DNA of 64,000 nucleotides from Streptomyces sp. NBC_01241 (lineage in GTDB: Bacteria; Actinomycetota; Actinomycetes; Streptomycetales; Streptomycetaceae). The notes below the pieces were generated by a model, which did not search any database, was not told the DNA's origin, and saw only the letters and a program-made list of their open reading frames with translations. This document shows positions 26,591-36,776 of this stretch, piece after piece (position 1 is the first letter of the stretch; the number at the start of each line of letters is the position of its first letter). Made by a program: the position numbers and the translations under genes. The stretch is taken from contig NZ_CP108494.1 in the NCBI RefSeq assembly GCF_041435435.1, positions 1,426,001-1,490,000 on the forward strand, given 5' to 3'.

Positions 26591-28024
26591 TCAGGCGGTG
26601 CGCCGCAGCAGTGCCAGGTACATCGCGTCCGTGCCGTGCAGATGCGGCCACAGCTGGACATCGGGGCCGTCGCCGAGCGCGGGCACGCCGGGCATCAGCG
26701 GGCGGGCGTCGACCCACTCCGCGTCGACCGGCTCTCCGCCCCGGCCCTTGAGCACGTCCTCGACGACGACCCGGGTCTCCGCGAGATGCGGCGAGCAGGT
26801 CGCGTAACCGACGATGCCGCCGACCCGTACCGCCTTCAACGCTTCGCGCAGCAGCCCGCGCTGCAGCGGTGCGAAGCTCTCCAGATCCTCGGGGCGGCGC
26901 CGCCAGCGGGCCTCCGGGCGGCGGCGCAGCGCGCCGAGACCCGAGCACGGCACGTCCATCAGGATCCGGTCGAAGGTGCCGGGCCGCCACGGCGGGCGGG
27001 TGCCGTCGGCAGTGATCACCTGGTACGGGCCGGGGTTGCCGGCCAGTGCGCGTTCGACGAGGCGGGCCCGGTGCGGCTGCTTCTCGGCAGCGAGCAGGGT
27101 GGCGCCGCGTCCGGCGGCGAGGGCGGCGAGCAGGGCGGCCTTTCCGCCGGGCCCGGCACAGCCGTCGAGCCAGCGGGTGTCGTTGCCCTCCACCGGCGCG
27201 TTGGCGAGGGCGGCGGCCACCAGCTGGCTGCCCTCGTCCTGGACTCCGGCGCGGCTCTCCTGCACGGCCGCGAGGGCGCCGGGCTCGCCGCCCTCGCCCA
27301 TCCGTACGGCATGGGGCGACCAGCGGCCGGGCAGGCCGTTCCCCTCACCGAGGGCGGTGAGCAGCTCCTCGGTGGTGGAGCGGCCGGGGCGGGCGACGAG
27401 CGTGACCTCGGGCCGTTCGTTGTCCGCTTCGAGGAGGTCCTCGATCCCGGCGCGGCCGCCGCCCAGCGCGTCCCAGAGGGCGGACACGATCCACCGCGGA
27501 TGCGAGTGCACGATCGCGAGGTGGTCCTCGGCGTCCTCGTCGTACGGCGGGGCGACACGCGCCACCCAGCCGTCGAGATCGTCCGCGGCGACCTTCCGCA
27601 GGACGGCGTTGACGAACTTGGCACGCCCCTCGCCGAGCACCACCCGGGCCAGCTCCACGCTGGCGGAGACGGCGGCGTGGGTGGGGATGCGGGTGCCGAG
27701 CAGCTGGTGCACGCCCAGGTCGAGCACGTCGAGGACCGGCGGATCGACCTCGCGCAGCGGCCGGTCGATGCAGGCGGCGACGATCGCGTCGTACGTCCCC
27801 TGGCGGCGCAGCGTCCCGTAGACCAGCTCGGTCGCCAGGGCCGCGTCCCGGCTGTCGAAGTCGCCCTTGGCCCGGGCCTTCTTCAGCAGCGGGGGAAGGA
27901 CGAGGTTGGCGTACGCATCGCGTTCGTCGACGGCCCTGAGCGCCTCGAATGCGAGGAACCGGACGGGGTCCTTCTTGGGCCGGCGATGCGGCTTGGCGGG
28001 ACGGCGACGCTGCTGGTCGTTCAC
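26591..28024 (-). CDS. rsmB: 16S rRNA m5C967 methyltransferase RsmB/Sun
   Basis: Methylates cytosine 967 (E. coli numbering) of 16S rRNA using SAM. In 477 residues it has an N-terminal NusB-like domain (about 20-160, VRFLAFEALRAVDERDAYAN) and a C-terminal methyltransferase with SAM loop LDGCAGPGGKAALLAA and the two catalytic cysteines of the m5C family, DVPCSGLGAL and GYATCSPH. GTG start at 28024 with GGAG upstream. Same strand as fmt, separated by a 303-bp repeat-rich spacer. Confidence 0.93.
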   Translation of the reverse strand: MNDQQRRRPAKPHRRPKKDPVRFLAFEALRAVDERDAYANLVLPPLLKKARAKGDFDSRDAALATELVYGTLRRQGTYDAIVAACIDRPLREVDPPVLDVLDLGVHQLLGTRIPTHAAVSASVELARVVLGEGRAKFVNAVLRKVAADDLDGWVARVAPPYDEDAEDHLAIVHSHPRWIVSALWDALGGGRAGIEDLLEADNERPEVTLVARPGRSTTEELLTALGEGNGLPGRWSPHAVRMGEGGEPGALAAVQESRAGVQDEGSQLVAAALANAPVEGNDTRWLDGCAGPGGKAALLAALAAGRGATLLAAEKQPHRARLVERALAGNPGPYQVITADGTRPPWRPGTFDRILMDVPCSGLGALRRRPEARWRRRPEDLESFAPLQRGLLREALKAVRVGGIVGYATCSPHLAETRVVVEDVLKGRGGEPVDAEWVDARPLMPGVPALGDGPDVQLWPHLHGTDAMYLALLRRTA

Positions 28025-28099
28025 GTGAAAGGTGCTCCGCTGATGGTGAGAGGACGAACCCTCCCAGCCTACGTCGCCGCCCCGGTCCGGGGTCTCCTG

Positions 28100-28327
28100 G
28101 TGCCGTGACCGGCAATGTTTGCCCGGAAGGGGAGTCGTCCAGTGCGTGCGATCGCAAGGCGGCCGGAAGCCCTGGACGGGGCCTCCCCCGCTCGAACGGA
28201 GTTGAGAGCTCGAGGAAGGAGCTACCAGGGCTTTTGGCCAACGCGGAAGGGGGTCCCCCTGGCCCTCAATGCCTTGGGGGAGTGCGTGCTGGGTGGCGCG
28301 AGGGGGCAAAGCTTGCCGGGAGGGGTA
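28100..28327. repeat. Probable repetitive intergenic element between fmt and rsmB
   Basis: The 303-bp gap 28025-28327 has no gene. It contains a CTCCCCCGCTCGAACGGAGT block (near 28183-28202) followed by GAGAGCTCGAG, then AAGGGGGTCCCCCTGG (28247-28262), CTTGGGGGAG (28273-28282) and short inverted repeats. Such C5/CTCGAAC/GAGAGCTC blocks recur in streptomycete intergenic DNA from memory, but copy number cannot be checked here. Confidence 0.4.
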
Positions 28328-29260
28328 CTAGCTCCCCAGCAGCTCGCCGTGGACGATGCGCACCCCGCGGGCCCAGTCCGCGGCCCGCATCGGCTTCTTG
28401 CCCTGCGGCTGGACCCAGAGCAGTTCGACGGCATGTGATCCGGTGCCCACGTACACGTTGTTCTTGGCCGCCGACAGTTCGCCGGGGGCCAGGTCGGCCC
28501 GGTCCAGTACCGGCACCGCCTGGATCAGCTTCAGCCGTTCCCCGCGAAACTGCGTCCACGCCCCCGGAGCGGGTGTGCAGCCGCGCACCACCCGGTCGAC
28601 CCGCAGGGCAGGGGCGGACCACTGCACCTGGGCGTCCTCGACGGTGATCTTCGGTGCGAGGGTGACGCCGTCGGCGGGCTGCGGTACGGCGTGCAGCGTG
28701 CCGTCCTCGATGCCGTCCATGGTCGCGACGAGCAGCCCCGCACCGGCGAACGCCAGCCGGGTGAGCAGGTCGCCGCTGGTGTCGGTGGGCCGCACTTCTT
28801 CGGTGAGGACGCCGTACACCGGGCCGGAGTCGAGCCCCTCCTCGATCAGGAAGGTCGACGCACCGGTCACCTCGTCCCCGGCCATGATCGCGTGCTGTAC
28901 GGGGGCCGCGCCGCGCCAGGCGGGCAGCAGCGAGAAGTGGAGGTTGACCCAGCCGCGGGCGGGTACGTCGAGCGCGGTCCTGGGCAGCAGCGCACCGTAG
29001 GCGACGACGGGACAGCAGTCCGGGCCGATCTCCCGCAGCCGCGCCAGGAAGTCCTCGTCGCGCGGGCGGGCCGGCTTGAGCACCTCGATCCCGGCCTCCT
29101 CGGCCCGCTCGGCGACGGGGCTGGCGACCAGCCGGCGGCCTCGCCCGGCGGGGGCGTCGGGCCGGGTGACGACGGCGGCCACCTCGTGCCGGCCGGAGGC
29201 GATCAGGGCGTCCAGGGCGGGTACGGCTACCTCGGGGGTGCCTGCGAAGACGAGCTTCAT
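28328..29260 (-). CDS. fmt: Methionyl-tRNA formyltransferase
   Basis: Formylates initiator Met-tRNA with 10-formyl-THF. The 310-residue enzyme starts [19 protein letters not shown], carries the SLLP-type active-site loop [17 protein letters not shown] with [19 protein letters not shown], and a C-terminal OB-fold domain (from about residue 205, [15 protein letters not shown]). ATG at 29260. Minus-strand partner of rsmB downstream; the usual adjacent def gene is absent. Confidence 0.95.
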   Translation of the reverse strand: MKLVFAGTPEVAVPALDALIASGRHEVAAVVTRPDAPAGRGRRLVASPVAERAEEAGIEVLKPARPRDEDFLARLREIGPDCCPVVAYGALLPRTALDVPARGWVNLHFSLLPAWRGAAPVQHAIMAGDEVTGASTFLIEEGLDSGPVYGVLTEEVRPTDTSGDLLTRLAFAGAGLLVATMDGIEDGTLHAVPQPADGVTLAPKITVEDAQVQWSAPALRVDRVVRGCTPAPGAWTQFRGERLKLIQAVPVLDRADLAPGELSAAKNNVYVGTGSHAVELLWVQPQGKKPMRAADWARGVRIVHGELLGS

Positions 29261-29390
29261 GGGTGGCTGACTGCCTCTCAGGCCGAAACGTACGGTGACG
29301 AGCAACGCACAAGTCTATGGGCCGGACGCCCGGGGGGCGTACGCATCACTGTGCGCCCCTTCGATATGCGCATGCGCCCCTCCAGCGTGA

Positions 29391-30041
<651 letters not shown>

Positions 30042-30058
30042 CCGCGCCACCCCGCTTC

Positions 30059-30091
30059 CTGCCCCGCCGCGCCCCACGCCCGGCGGGGCAG
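30059..30091. terminator. Bidirectional terminator between HTH gene and priA
   Basis: A perfect 11-bp stem (CTGCCCCGCCG 30059-30069 with 30081-30091) and an 11-base loop between convergent stops at 30041 and 30118. Confidence 0.65.
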
Positions 30092-30117
30092 CCGCGTCCG
30101 CGGCCCCGGTCCCGTCG

Positions 30118-32262
30118 TCATCCGATGTCCGGCGGATCCATCCGGATCCGGACCTGCTCACCGCTCCCCCGGGCCATCCGTGCCGCCTGCGCCGCCTTCA
30201 ACGCCGCCGCCAGCGCCGCCCCGCTCCCCGGAGGCACTCTGAGCAGCGCCCGCTCCCACGACTCGCCCGGCGGCGCGTCCCCGGGCCTGCGGGGCCTGCC
30301 GGTTTCGGCGCCAGGCACCGGCACCGGACCGAGCACCTCGGCGTCCGGCGGCAGTTCGGCGGCCGTGAGGAACGCGGCTAGCGCCTCCGGCGGACCGGTC
30401 ACCGAGGCCATCCGGGAGACCGGCGGAAAGCCGAGCTCGGCCCGCTCCGCCAGCTCGCGGCGGGCGTGCCCGACCGGGTCCCAGCGCACCAGGGCCTGCA
30501 CCGGTCGCAGGGTCGGCTCGGCGACGATCACCACCGTGCCGCCCTCCGGCTGCCCGCGCACCAGCGACGCCGCGGCCGTCCAGCGGCGCAGCGCCTCCTC
30601 GCCGGCCCGCAGGTCGGGGCGGCCGACCATCGCCCACCCGTCCAGCAGCAGCGCGGCCGCGTAGCCGCCCTCGGCGACGGGTTCGGCGCCCGGGGTGCTG
30701 ACGACCAGGGCGGGCACATCCGGCACCGAGTCCAGAATGTGATCGCGGCCCGACGTCCGGACGGGCACGGCCGGGAACGCCCGGCCGAGCTCCTCGGCGG
30801 TGCGACGGGCGCCGACGATCTGGGCCCGCAGCCGGCTCCCGCCGCAGGCGACGCAGTGCCAGGCGGTCTCGGCCCGTCCGCACCAGGCACAGTCGAGATC
30901 CCGCTGATCCGGTGCCTGGAGCGGTCCGGCGCAGTGCCGGCAACGAGCGGGTTCACGGCAGCGCTCGCAGGCGAGGCGGGGCGCGTATCCGCGGCGCGGC
31001 ACCTGGACCAGGACGGGGCCTTCGCGCAGCCCGTCCCGTACCGTCTGCCAGGCCAGGCTGGGCAGCCGGGCCGCCCGCGCGGCCCCGTCCCGCGCCAGCT
31101 CCCCGTCGCCGACCGTACGCACCAGGGGCGCCGCGATCCGCAGCTGTTCCCGGTCCGCGCGCAGCGGAAGCGCCCAGCCGCTCTCCACCAGCTGGGCGGC
31201 CTCCACGGTGCAGTTCGTACCGCCGAGCAGGAACGCGCACCGGCCGTAGGCGGCCCGTAGTTCGAGCACCTCCCGGACGTGCGGGAAGGGGGCGTTGTCG
31301 TCGCTGTGGCTGGAGTCCCCGTCGTCCCAGACGGCGACCAGGCCGAGATCGGCGACCGGGGCGAACATCGCGGCCCTCGTCCCGACGACGGCCCGCACGG
31401 AACCGCGCCGCACGGCGAGCCACTCCCGGTACCGCTTCTCCGGTCCGGAGTCGGCGGTCAGCAGGGCGTGGCGTCCCCGGCCGAGCAGCTCGGTGAGCGC
31501 GGCATCCACCCGGCCGGCGGCCCGGCCGTCGGGCACCACGACGAGTGCGCCGCGCCCGGAGGCGAGGGTCGCGGCCATGGCCCTGGCGATCTCCTCGGGC
31601 CAGTGCGGGCCGGGCAGTGCGGTCCAGACGGCCCGGGGCGCACCGCCCTCGGCCAGTGCCCGCAGGAACGCGGGCCCCTGTGCGTATCGCTCCCAGCTCC
31701 CCGCCGTCGGGGCGGGCGGCGGGGGCAGCGGCTCGGGCGAGGGCTTGGCCTCGGCCCGTCCGTTCCTGGGCGGCACTGCGAGCTGCAGCACATCAGCGAG
31801 GCTGCCCGCGTAGCGGTCGGCGACGGCCCGCGACAGGCCGAGCAGCTCCGGGCCCAGCACTGGTTCGGGGGATACGACGTAGGCGAGCGCGGCGAGGGCA
31901 CCGGGGTAGTCCGATTCGGTGAGCCGCTCCACGAGGAACCCGTCGATCAGTCCGCCGCCTTCGCGCCGGCCGCCGCGGACATTGCGCGCCCCGGCCCCGA
32001 ATCGCACCCGCACGCGCACCCCGGGCTGCGCGTCGGCGTCGAGCTCCTCGGGGACGGCGTAGTCGAAGTACTGGTCGAGATGGAGCACGCCCTTGTTGAC
32101 CAGCACCCGGGCGACGGGCCGCTCCTTGGCGAGCGCGGCGCCGCGCCAGGTCCGCGGCTTGGCCCGCGGCACCTTCGCCTTCCGTACCGTCTCCCGAATC
32201 AGCGCAAGCTGCTCCGGGGCCCCGGTCCCGGGGTCCTCGGATCGCTCGTTGTCGCTGCTCAC
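30118..32262 (-). CDS. priA: Primosomal protein N' (PriA), helicase motifs degenerate
   Basis: A 714-residue PriA homologue for replication restart. The N-terminal 3'-DNA-binding domain starts VARVLVNKGVLHLDQYFDYAVP. The zinc region has paired cysteines (ACERCREPARCRHC and DCAWCG...WHCVACGG). The helicase core is altered: the Walker A site reads WTALPGPHW and the DEEH box is replaced by VWDDGDSSHS. This matches actinobacterial PriA proteins, which lack recognisable helicase motifs and are thought to act structurally. GTG start at 32262 with AGGA upstream. It is 173 bp after metK, with a terminator between. Confidence 0.9.
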   Translation of the reverse strand: MSSDNERSEDPGTGAPEQLALIRETVRKAKVPRAKPRTWRGAALAKERPVARVLVNKGVLHLDQYFDYAVPEELDADAQPGVRVRVRFGAGARNVRGGRREGGGLIDGFLVERLTESDYPGALAALAYVVSPEPVLGPELLGLSRAVADRYAGSLADVLQLAVPPRNGRAEAKPSPEPLPPPPAPTAGSWERYAQGPAFLRALAEGGAPRAVWTALPGPHWPEEIARAMAATLASGRGALVVVPDGRAAGRVDAALTELLGRGRHALLTADSGPEKRYREWLAVRRGSVRAVVGTRAAMFAPVADLGLVAVWDDGDSSHSDDNAPFPHVREVLELRAAYGRCAFLLGGTNCTVEAAQLVESGWALPLRADREQLRIAAPLVRTVGDGELARDGAARAARLPSLAWQTVRDGLREGPVLVQVPRRGYAPRLACERCREPARCRHCAGPLQAPDQRDLDCAWCGRAETAWHCVACGGSRLRAQIVGARRTAEELGRAFPAVPVRTSGRDHILDSVPDVPALVVSTPGAEPVAEGGYAAALLLDGWAMVGRPDLRAGEEALRRWTAAASLVRGQPEGGTVVIVAEPTLRPVQALVRWDPVGHARRELAERAELGFPPVSRMASVTGPPEALAAFLTAAELPPDAEVLGPVPVPGAETGRPRRPGDAPPGESWERALLRVPPGSGAALAAALKAAQAARMARGSGEQVRIRMDPPDIG

Positions 32263-32326
32263 AGCCAAATTCCTACCAGACACCACTGACAGCGGCCCCG
32301 GCGCGAGCGCACCGGCGACCCGCACG

Positions 32327-32366
32327 CGCCGGGCCCGGACACCGCGTGCGGCGTCCGGGCCCGGCG
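32327..32366 (-). terminator. Terminator between metK and priA
   Basis: A perfect 14-bp stem (CGCCGGGCCCGGAC 32327-32340 with 32353-32366) and a 12-base loop, 69 bp after the metK stop. It separates metK from priA transcription. Confidence 0.65.
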
Positions 32367-32435
32367 TACAGACGGAGAGCGGCAGGCTTACGACCTCACC
32401 GGCGACAGAGAGCGGGCTCCGTTCGCCCCAGGTCG

Positions 32436-33644
32436 TTACAGCCCTGCCGCCGTACGCAGCGCGTCCACGCGGTCCGTGCGCTCCCAGGTGAAGTCGGGAA
32501 GCTCACGGCCGAAGTGGCCGTACGCCGCGGTCTGGGCGTAGATCGGGCGCAGCAGGTCGAGGTCGCGGATGATCGCGGCCGGGCGGAGGTCGAAGACCTC
32601 CGCGATGGCATGCTCGATCTTCTCGGTCTCGACCGCGGCGGTGCCGAACGTCTCGACGAACAGACCGACGGGCTCGGCCTTGCCGATCGCGTAGGCGACC
32701 TGTACCTCGCAACGGGCGGCGAGGCCCGCGGCGACGACGTTCTTGGCGACCCAGCGCATGGCGTACGCGGCGGAGCGGTCGACCTTCGACGGGTCCTTGC
32801 CCGAGAAGGCGCCACCGCCGTGCCGGGCCATGCCGCCGTAGGTGTCGATAATGATCTTGCGGCCGGTCAGACCGGCGTCGCCCATCGGGCCGCCGATCTC
32901 GAAGCGACCGGTCGGGTTGACCAGCAGCCGGTAGCCGTCGGTGTCCAGCTTGATGCCGTCCTCGATCAGCTGCCCGAGCACGTGCTCGACGACGAACTCG
33001 CGGATGTCCGGCGCGAGCAGCGAGTCGAGGTCGATGTCGCTGGCGTGCTGCGAGGAGACGACGACCGTGTCGAGACGGACGGCCTTGTCGCCGTCGTACT
33101 CGATGGTGACCTGCGTCTTGCCGTCCGGACGCAGGTACGGGATGGTCCCGTTCTTGCGGACCTCGGAGAGCCGTCGCGAGAGCCGGTGCGCGAGGTGGAT
33201 CGGGAGCGGCATGAGCTCGGGCGTCTCGTCGCAGGCGTAGCCGAACATCAGGCCCTGGTCGCCGGCACCCTGCTTGTCGAGCTCGTCCTCATCGCCCTCG
33301 ACCCGCTTCTCGTACGCGGTGTCGACACCCTGCGCGATGTCGGGCGACTGCGCGCCGATGGACACCGAGACACCGCAGGAAGCGCCGTCGAAGCCCTTCT
33401 TGGAGGAGTCGTAGCCGATTTCGAGAACCTTGTTGCGAACGAGGGTCGGAATGTCGGCGTAGGCCTTGGTCGTGACCTCACCCGCAACATGCACCAGACC
33501 GGTGGTGATCAACGTCTCGACGGCGACGCGGGACCGGGGGTCCTCACGGAGCAGTGCGTCGAGAATGGTGTCGCTGATCTGGTCAGCGATCTTGTCGGGG
33601 TGACCCTCGGTGACTGACTCCGAGGTGAAGAGACGGCGGGACAC
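32436..33644 (-). CDS. metK: S-adenosylmethionine synthetase
   Basis: Makes SAM from methionine and ATP. The 402-residue protein has the N-terminal ATP motif [16 protein letters not shown], the substrate-loop hexapeptide region [16 protein letters not shown], and the P-loop-like [19 protein letters not shown] start at 33644 with AGGGAG five bases upstream; a longer reading to 33713 adds a non-conserved tail. No SAM riboswitch was recognised in the 243-bp leader. Confidence 0.96.
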   Translation of the reverse strand: MSRRLFTSESVTEGHPDKIADQISDTILDALLREDPRSRVAVETLITTGLVHVAGEVTTKAYADIPTLVRNKVLEIGYDSSKKGFDGASCGVSVSIGAQSPDIAQGVDTAYEKRVEGDEDELDKQGAGDQGLMFGYACDETPELMPLPIHLAHRLSRRLSEVRKNGTIPYLRPDGKTQVTIEYDGDKAVRLDTVVVSSQHASDIDLDSLLAPDIREFVVEHVLGQLIEDGIKLDTDGYRLLVNPTGRFEIGGPMGDAGLTGRKIIIDTYGGMARHGGGAFSGKDPSKVDRSAAYAMRWVAKNVVAAGLAARCEVQVAYAIGKAEPVGLFVETFGTAAVETEKIEHAIAEVFDLRPAAIIRDLDLLRPIYAQTAAYGHFGRELPDFTWERTDRVDALRTAAGL

Positions 33645-33727
33645 ATCGCTCCCTGGGGTTGCAGCGGCTGCTGGCTGATCATTTGGCGGACGGCCGGGAG
33701 CTGCGCCCGACACGGTCCGCAGGCCAG

Positions 33728-33756
33728 TTTATCGGTCACTTCCGTTCGGCGGACAA
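33728..33756 (-). promoter_or_regulatory. Candidate metK promoter
   Basis: On the minus strand, TTGTCC (33756-33751) and GATAAA (33733-33728) are separated by 17 bases, about 85 bp upstream of the metK GTG. Confidence 0.5.
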
Positions 33757-33887
33757 CGTGTCTCGCCCTTTGGTAGTTCTGTGACCTGTGGCACGTCCCG
33801 TGACGGTGGGGAAATCAGCTGCCGAGAAAGCCGTTTACGCCCATATTTCAAGGGTTTCGGCCTGCACGAAGACGGGAGAAGGGACAT

Positions 33888-35090
33888 TCATCCGAGCCGC
33901 GACGACACGAGATCCCAGACCGTGTCGGCCAGCGCTTCCTTGGGGCCGTGGGGCACCGGAGTCTCACCGCCGTCGGCTGCGAGGACCACCGCTTCGTTCT
34001 CCTCGGAGCCGAAGGTCCGGTGTTCCCCCACCTCATTGACGACGAGCAGATCGCAGCCCTTGCGGCGGAGTTTCTCACGGCCGTTGGCGAGGACGTCGTC
34101 GGTCTCGGCGGCGAAACCGACGACGATCTGGTCCGGGCGGGCGCGTTCACCGGCGACCTCGGCGAGGATGTCCGGATTGCGGACCAGTTTGACGGCCGCG
34201 GGCTCCTGGCCGTCCTTCTTCTTGATCTTTCCCGTCGCGTACTCCGCGGGGCGGAAGTCGGCGACCGCCGCCGCCATCACGACCACATCCGCGTCCGCCG
34301 CAGCCTTCAGCACCGCCTCGCGCAGCTGTATGGCGGTCCCGGCGTGCAGTACGTCGGCGCCGGCCGGGTCGGGAAGGCCGGTGTTGGCCTCGACGAGGGT
34401 GACCCGGGCGCCGCGGGCGACCGCGGTACGGGCCAGGGCATAGCCCTGCTTGCCGGAGGAACGGTTGCCGAGGTAGCGCACCGGGTCGAGCGGCTCCCGC
34501 GTACCGCCCGCGCTGATCACGACGTGGCGGCCGGCCAGGTCGGCTTCGACGGTTCCGCGGGCCAGCACCCGGCGGCAGACCTCGAAGATCTCCCCGGGGT
34601 CCGGGAGCCGGCCCTTGCCGGTGTCGACGCCGGTGAGCCTGCCGACGGCGGGCTCGATGACGACGGCGCCGCGGCGGCGCAGCGTGGCGACGTTCTCCTG
34701 GGTGGCGGGGTGCTCCCACATCTCGGTGTGCATGGCGGGCGCGAAGACGACCGGACAGCGGGCGGTGAGGAGCGTGTTGGTGAGGAGGTCGTCGGCGAGG
34801 CCGTGGGCGGCCTTGGCGAGCAGGTCGGCGGTGGCGGGGGCGATGACGACGAGGTCGGCACCCTGGCCGACCCTGACGTGCGGCACCTCGTGGACGTCGT
34901 TCCAGACCTCCGTGGAGACCGGGTGGCCGGAGAGCGCCGACCAGGTGGCCGCCCCCACGAAGTGCAGCGCCGACCCGGTCGGGACGACGCGCACATCGTG
35001 ACCGGACTCCGTCAGCCGGCGCAGCAGCTCGCACGCCTTGTACGCGGCGATGCCCCCGCTGACCCCAAGAACGACCTTCGGCTTGTCCAC
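33888..35090 (-). CDS. coaBC: Bifunctional phosphopantothenoylcysteine decarboxylase/synthetase
   Basis: Two consecutive coenzyme A steps in one 400-residue protein. CoaC (residues 1-~185) is an FMN decarboxylase with GVSGGIAAYKACELLRRL, the active-site His in HEVPHVRVGQGAD, and the substrate clamp PAMHTEMWEHPATQ. CoaB (~190-400) is a CTP-dependent synthetase with ISAGGTREPLDPVRYLGNRS and MAAAVADFRPAE. GTG start at 35090 has GGGGAG at good spacing; the ATG-type extension to 35126 is not needed. Confidence 0.95.
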   Translation of the reverse strand: MDKPKVVLGVSGGIAAYKACELLRRLTESGHDVRVVPTGSALHFVGAATWSALSGHPVSTEVWNDVHEVPHVRVGQGADLVVIAPATADLLAKAAHGLADDLLTNTLLTARCPVVFAPAMHTEMWEHPATQENVATLRRRGAVVIEPAVGRLTGVDTGKGRLPDPGEIFEVCRRVLARGTVEADLAGRHVVISAGGTREPLDPVRYLGNRSSGKQGYALARTAVARGARVTLVEANTGLPDPAGADVLHAGTAIQLREAVLKAAADADVVVMAAAVADFRPAEYATGKIKKKDGQEPAAVKLVRNPDILAEVAGERARPDQIVVGFAAETDDVLANGREKLRRKGCDLLVVNEVGEHRTFGSEENEAVVLAADGGETPVPHGPKEALADTVWDLVSSRLG

Positions 35091-35159
35091 TGCGTCTCCC
35101 CGCACTCGGATACGAACACCCCCCATGCTGCCTCACCGCGACCGGTCCGAGGCTGCCGC

Positions 35160-35210
35160 CCCGGACACGCCGCGAAGTCCCGGACACGCCACGCAGGCCC
35201 CGGACACGCC
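35160..35210. repeat. Triplicate CCCGGACACGCC repeat
   Basis: CCCGGACACGCC occurs at 35160-35171, 35179-35190 and 35199-35210 (period 19-20), just upstream of coaBC and running into the rpoZ terminator. Near-two-turn spacing puts the copies on the same DNA face. Confidence 0.6.
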
Positions 35211-35244
35211 ACAGGCCCGGCGGCCGTGGCCGCCGGGCCTGTGG
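35209..35244 (-). terminator. Terminator after rpoZ
   Basis: A perfect 17-bp self-complementary arm pair (35209-35225 and 35228-35244) with a 2-base centre, 18 bp after the rpoZ stop, separating it from coaBC. Confidence 0.7.
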
Positions 35245-35262
35245 TGAAGGTGCAAACCCTGC

Positions 35263-35535
35263 TTACTGCGCGGGGCCCTCGATGGCCTCGGAGGTGAGCA
35301 GGCCCGCGTTGATCTCGCGGAGCGCGATCGAGAGCGGCTTCTCGTGCACGTGGGTGTCGACGAGCGGACCGACGTACTCCAGGAGACCCTCGCCGAGCTG
35401 CGAGTAGTACGCGTTGATCTGGCGCGCGCGCTTGGCGGCGTAGATCACAAGGCTGTACTTCGAGTCGGTGGCCTCTAGGAGCTCATCAATCGGCGGGTTG
35501 ATGATGCCCTCGGGCGTGGTGATGGAAGAGGACAC
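35263..35535 (-). CDS. rpoZ: RNA polymerase omega subunit
   Basis: Small RNA polymerase subunit that chaperones beta-prime. The 90-residue protein shows [20 protein letters not shown] with the AAKRARQIN helix. The GTG at 35535 has GGAAGG six bases upstream and gives the streptomycete length of 90; the reading to 35565 is rejected. It follows gmk by 119 bp, a spacer that contains tandem repeats and an inverted repeat. Confidence 0.93.
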   Translation of the reverse strand: MSSSITTPEGIINPPIDELLEATDSKYSLVIYAAKRARQINAYYSQLGEGLLEYVGPLVDTHVHEKPLSIALREINAGLLTSEAIEGPAQ

Positions 35536-35561
35536 TCTCTGCCTTCCGAAGGGGGTAAAGA

Positions 35562-35639
35562 TCAAAGAAATCTTTGACAGTGCGGAGTTCCGTGATGCGC
35601 GTTGGTTCCGTGATGCGTGTGGTTCCGTGATGCGCGTGT
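35562..35639. repeat. Inverted repeat plus three tandem repeats in the rpoZ leader
   Basis: TCAAAGA/TCTTTGA (35562-35568 and 35571-35577) is a 7-bp inverted repeat 27 bp upstream of rpoZ. Beside it TTCCGTGATGCG recurs at 35588, 35606 and 35623 (periods 18 and 17) within the gmk-rpoZ gap. Likely promoter-proximal DNA; function unknown. Confidence 0.6.
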
Positions 35640-35654
35640 GCCGACCGTCAGTCG

Positions 35655-36266
35655 TTAGTCGACACGGTGGCCGGAAGCCTCCAGCATCAAGGCTAGCAGC
35701 TCACGGGCCACGTCCTCGACGGAGGTGTTGACCAGCGTCGTATCGAACTCGGATTCGGCGGCCAGTTCGATCCTGGCAGCGGCGAGCCGGCGCTCGATCA
35801 CCTCGGCGGACTCGGTCCCGCGGCCGGTGAGCCGTCGGACCAGCTCCTCCCAGCTCGGCGGTGCCAGGAAGACGAGCCGGGCGTCCGACATCGACTGCCG
35901 GACCAGCCGGGCACCCTGGAGGTCGATCTCCAGCAGCACCGGCTCGCCCGCTTCCAGGCGCTCCAGCACGGCGCGTCGGGGCGTGCCGTACCGGTTGCCC
36001 GCGAACTCGGCCCACTCCAGCAGCTCGCCGTTGGCGATCAGCTTGTCGAACTCGTCGTTGTCCACGAAGAAGTAGTGGACACCGTTGCGCTCGCCGGGGC
36101 GCGGCTTGCGGGTCGTCGCCGAGACCGAGAGCCAAACCTCGGGGTGGGCCTTGCGCATATGGGCGACGACCGTGCTCTTGCCGACCCCCGAGGGGCCGGA
36201 GAGCACGGTCAGCCGCGGACGTACGTCCGGGGGTGCGGGGGACGTCCCCCGGGATGTTGCAGCCAT
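35655..36266 (-). CDS. gmk: Guanylate kinase
   Basis: Phosphorylates GMP to GDP. The 203-residue protein has the P-loop [16 protein letters not shown], the GMP-binding [17 protein letters not shown], and the lid region [14 protein letters not shown]. The ATG at 36266 is the usual start, but no clear Shine-Dalgarno precedes it. An internal GGGGGACGTCCCCC palindrome lies within codons 8-12. It is 38 bp downstream of mihF, so translation could depend on read-through from that gene. Confidence 0.94.
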   Translation of the reverse strand: MAATSRGTSPAPPDVRPRLTVLSGPSGVGKSTVVAHMRKAHPEVWLSVSATTRKPRPGERNGVHYFFVDNDEFDKLIANGELLEWAEFAGNRYGTPRRAVLERLEAGEPVLLEIDLQGARLVRQSMSDARLVFLAPPSWEELVRRLTGRGTESAEVIERRLAAARIELAAESEFDTTLVNTSVEDVARELLALMLEASGHRVD

Positions 36267-36304
36267 GGAGCGATTATCCAGGTTCTCAGGAGTGCCTGAG
36301 AACC

Positions 36305-36628
36305 TCAGGCGGCGCTGCCGCCGAACTCGCGCTCCAGGGATGCGATCTGGTTGGAGCCGAGGCCCCGGACCCGGCGGCTCTCGGAGATGCCGAGCCGCTC
36401 CATGATCTGCTTGGCGCGGACCTTGCCCACGCCCGGCAGGGACTCCAGGAGGGCGGAGACCTTCATCTTCCCGATGACGTCGTTCTCCTGGCCCTGCTTG
36501 ATGACCTCGTGGAGCGAGGCGCCGGAGTGCTTGAGTCGATTCTTGACCTCGGCCCGCTCCCGGCGAGCCGCGGCGGCCTTTTCGAGCGCGGCTGCGCGCT
36601 GTTCAGGGGTAAGGGGCGGAAGAGCCAC
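36305..36628 (-). CDS. mihF: Actinobacterial integration host factor (sIHF)
   Basis: A 107-residue nucleoid-associated protein that binds and bends DNA and affects development and antibiotic production in streptomycetes. It has an N-terminal long helix ([20 protein letters not shown]) and a helix-two-turns-helix DNA-binding part ([21 protein letters not shown]). It is not related to the alpha/beta IHF of enterobacteria. GTG start at 36628 with GAGGTGA upstream gives the known family length. It is the first gene of mihF-gmk. Confidence 0.94.
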   Translation of the reverse strand: MALPPLTPEQRAAALEKAAAARRERAEVKNRLKHSGASLHEVIKQGQENDVIGKMKVSALLESLPGVGKVRAKQIMERLGISESRRVRGLGSNQIASLEREFGGSAA

Positions 36629-36776
36629 GCCTACGTCACCTCGGATGTCGATCTGTCGGATACGGACCGGTGCGGAAGCTGGGCGCTCCACACCAGGTGA
36701 GCGACGGACAACATGTGTACGTCGGCTCTCGACGGAGACTAGCGGCCAAGGCCGTCCCAGTCAGCGAGAACCAACG

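Noticed and set aside
24854..28108. 1084-codon plus-strand frame
   Set aside because: Antisense to the SorC gene, rpe and rsmB, all clearly real. Low-complexity Arg/Pro/Ala product.
33645..33887. Possible SAM riboswitch ahead of metK
   Set aside because: No SAM-I, SAM-II or SAM-IV conserved core found on the minus strand; only a promoter-like pair is seen.
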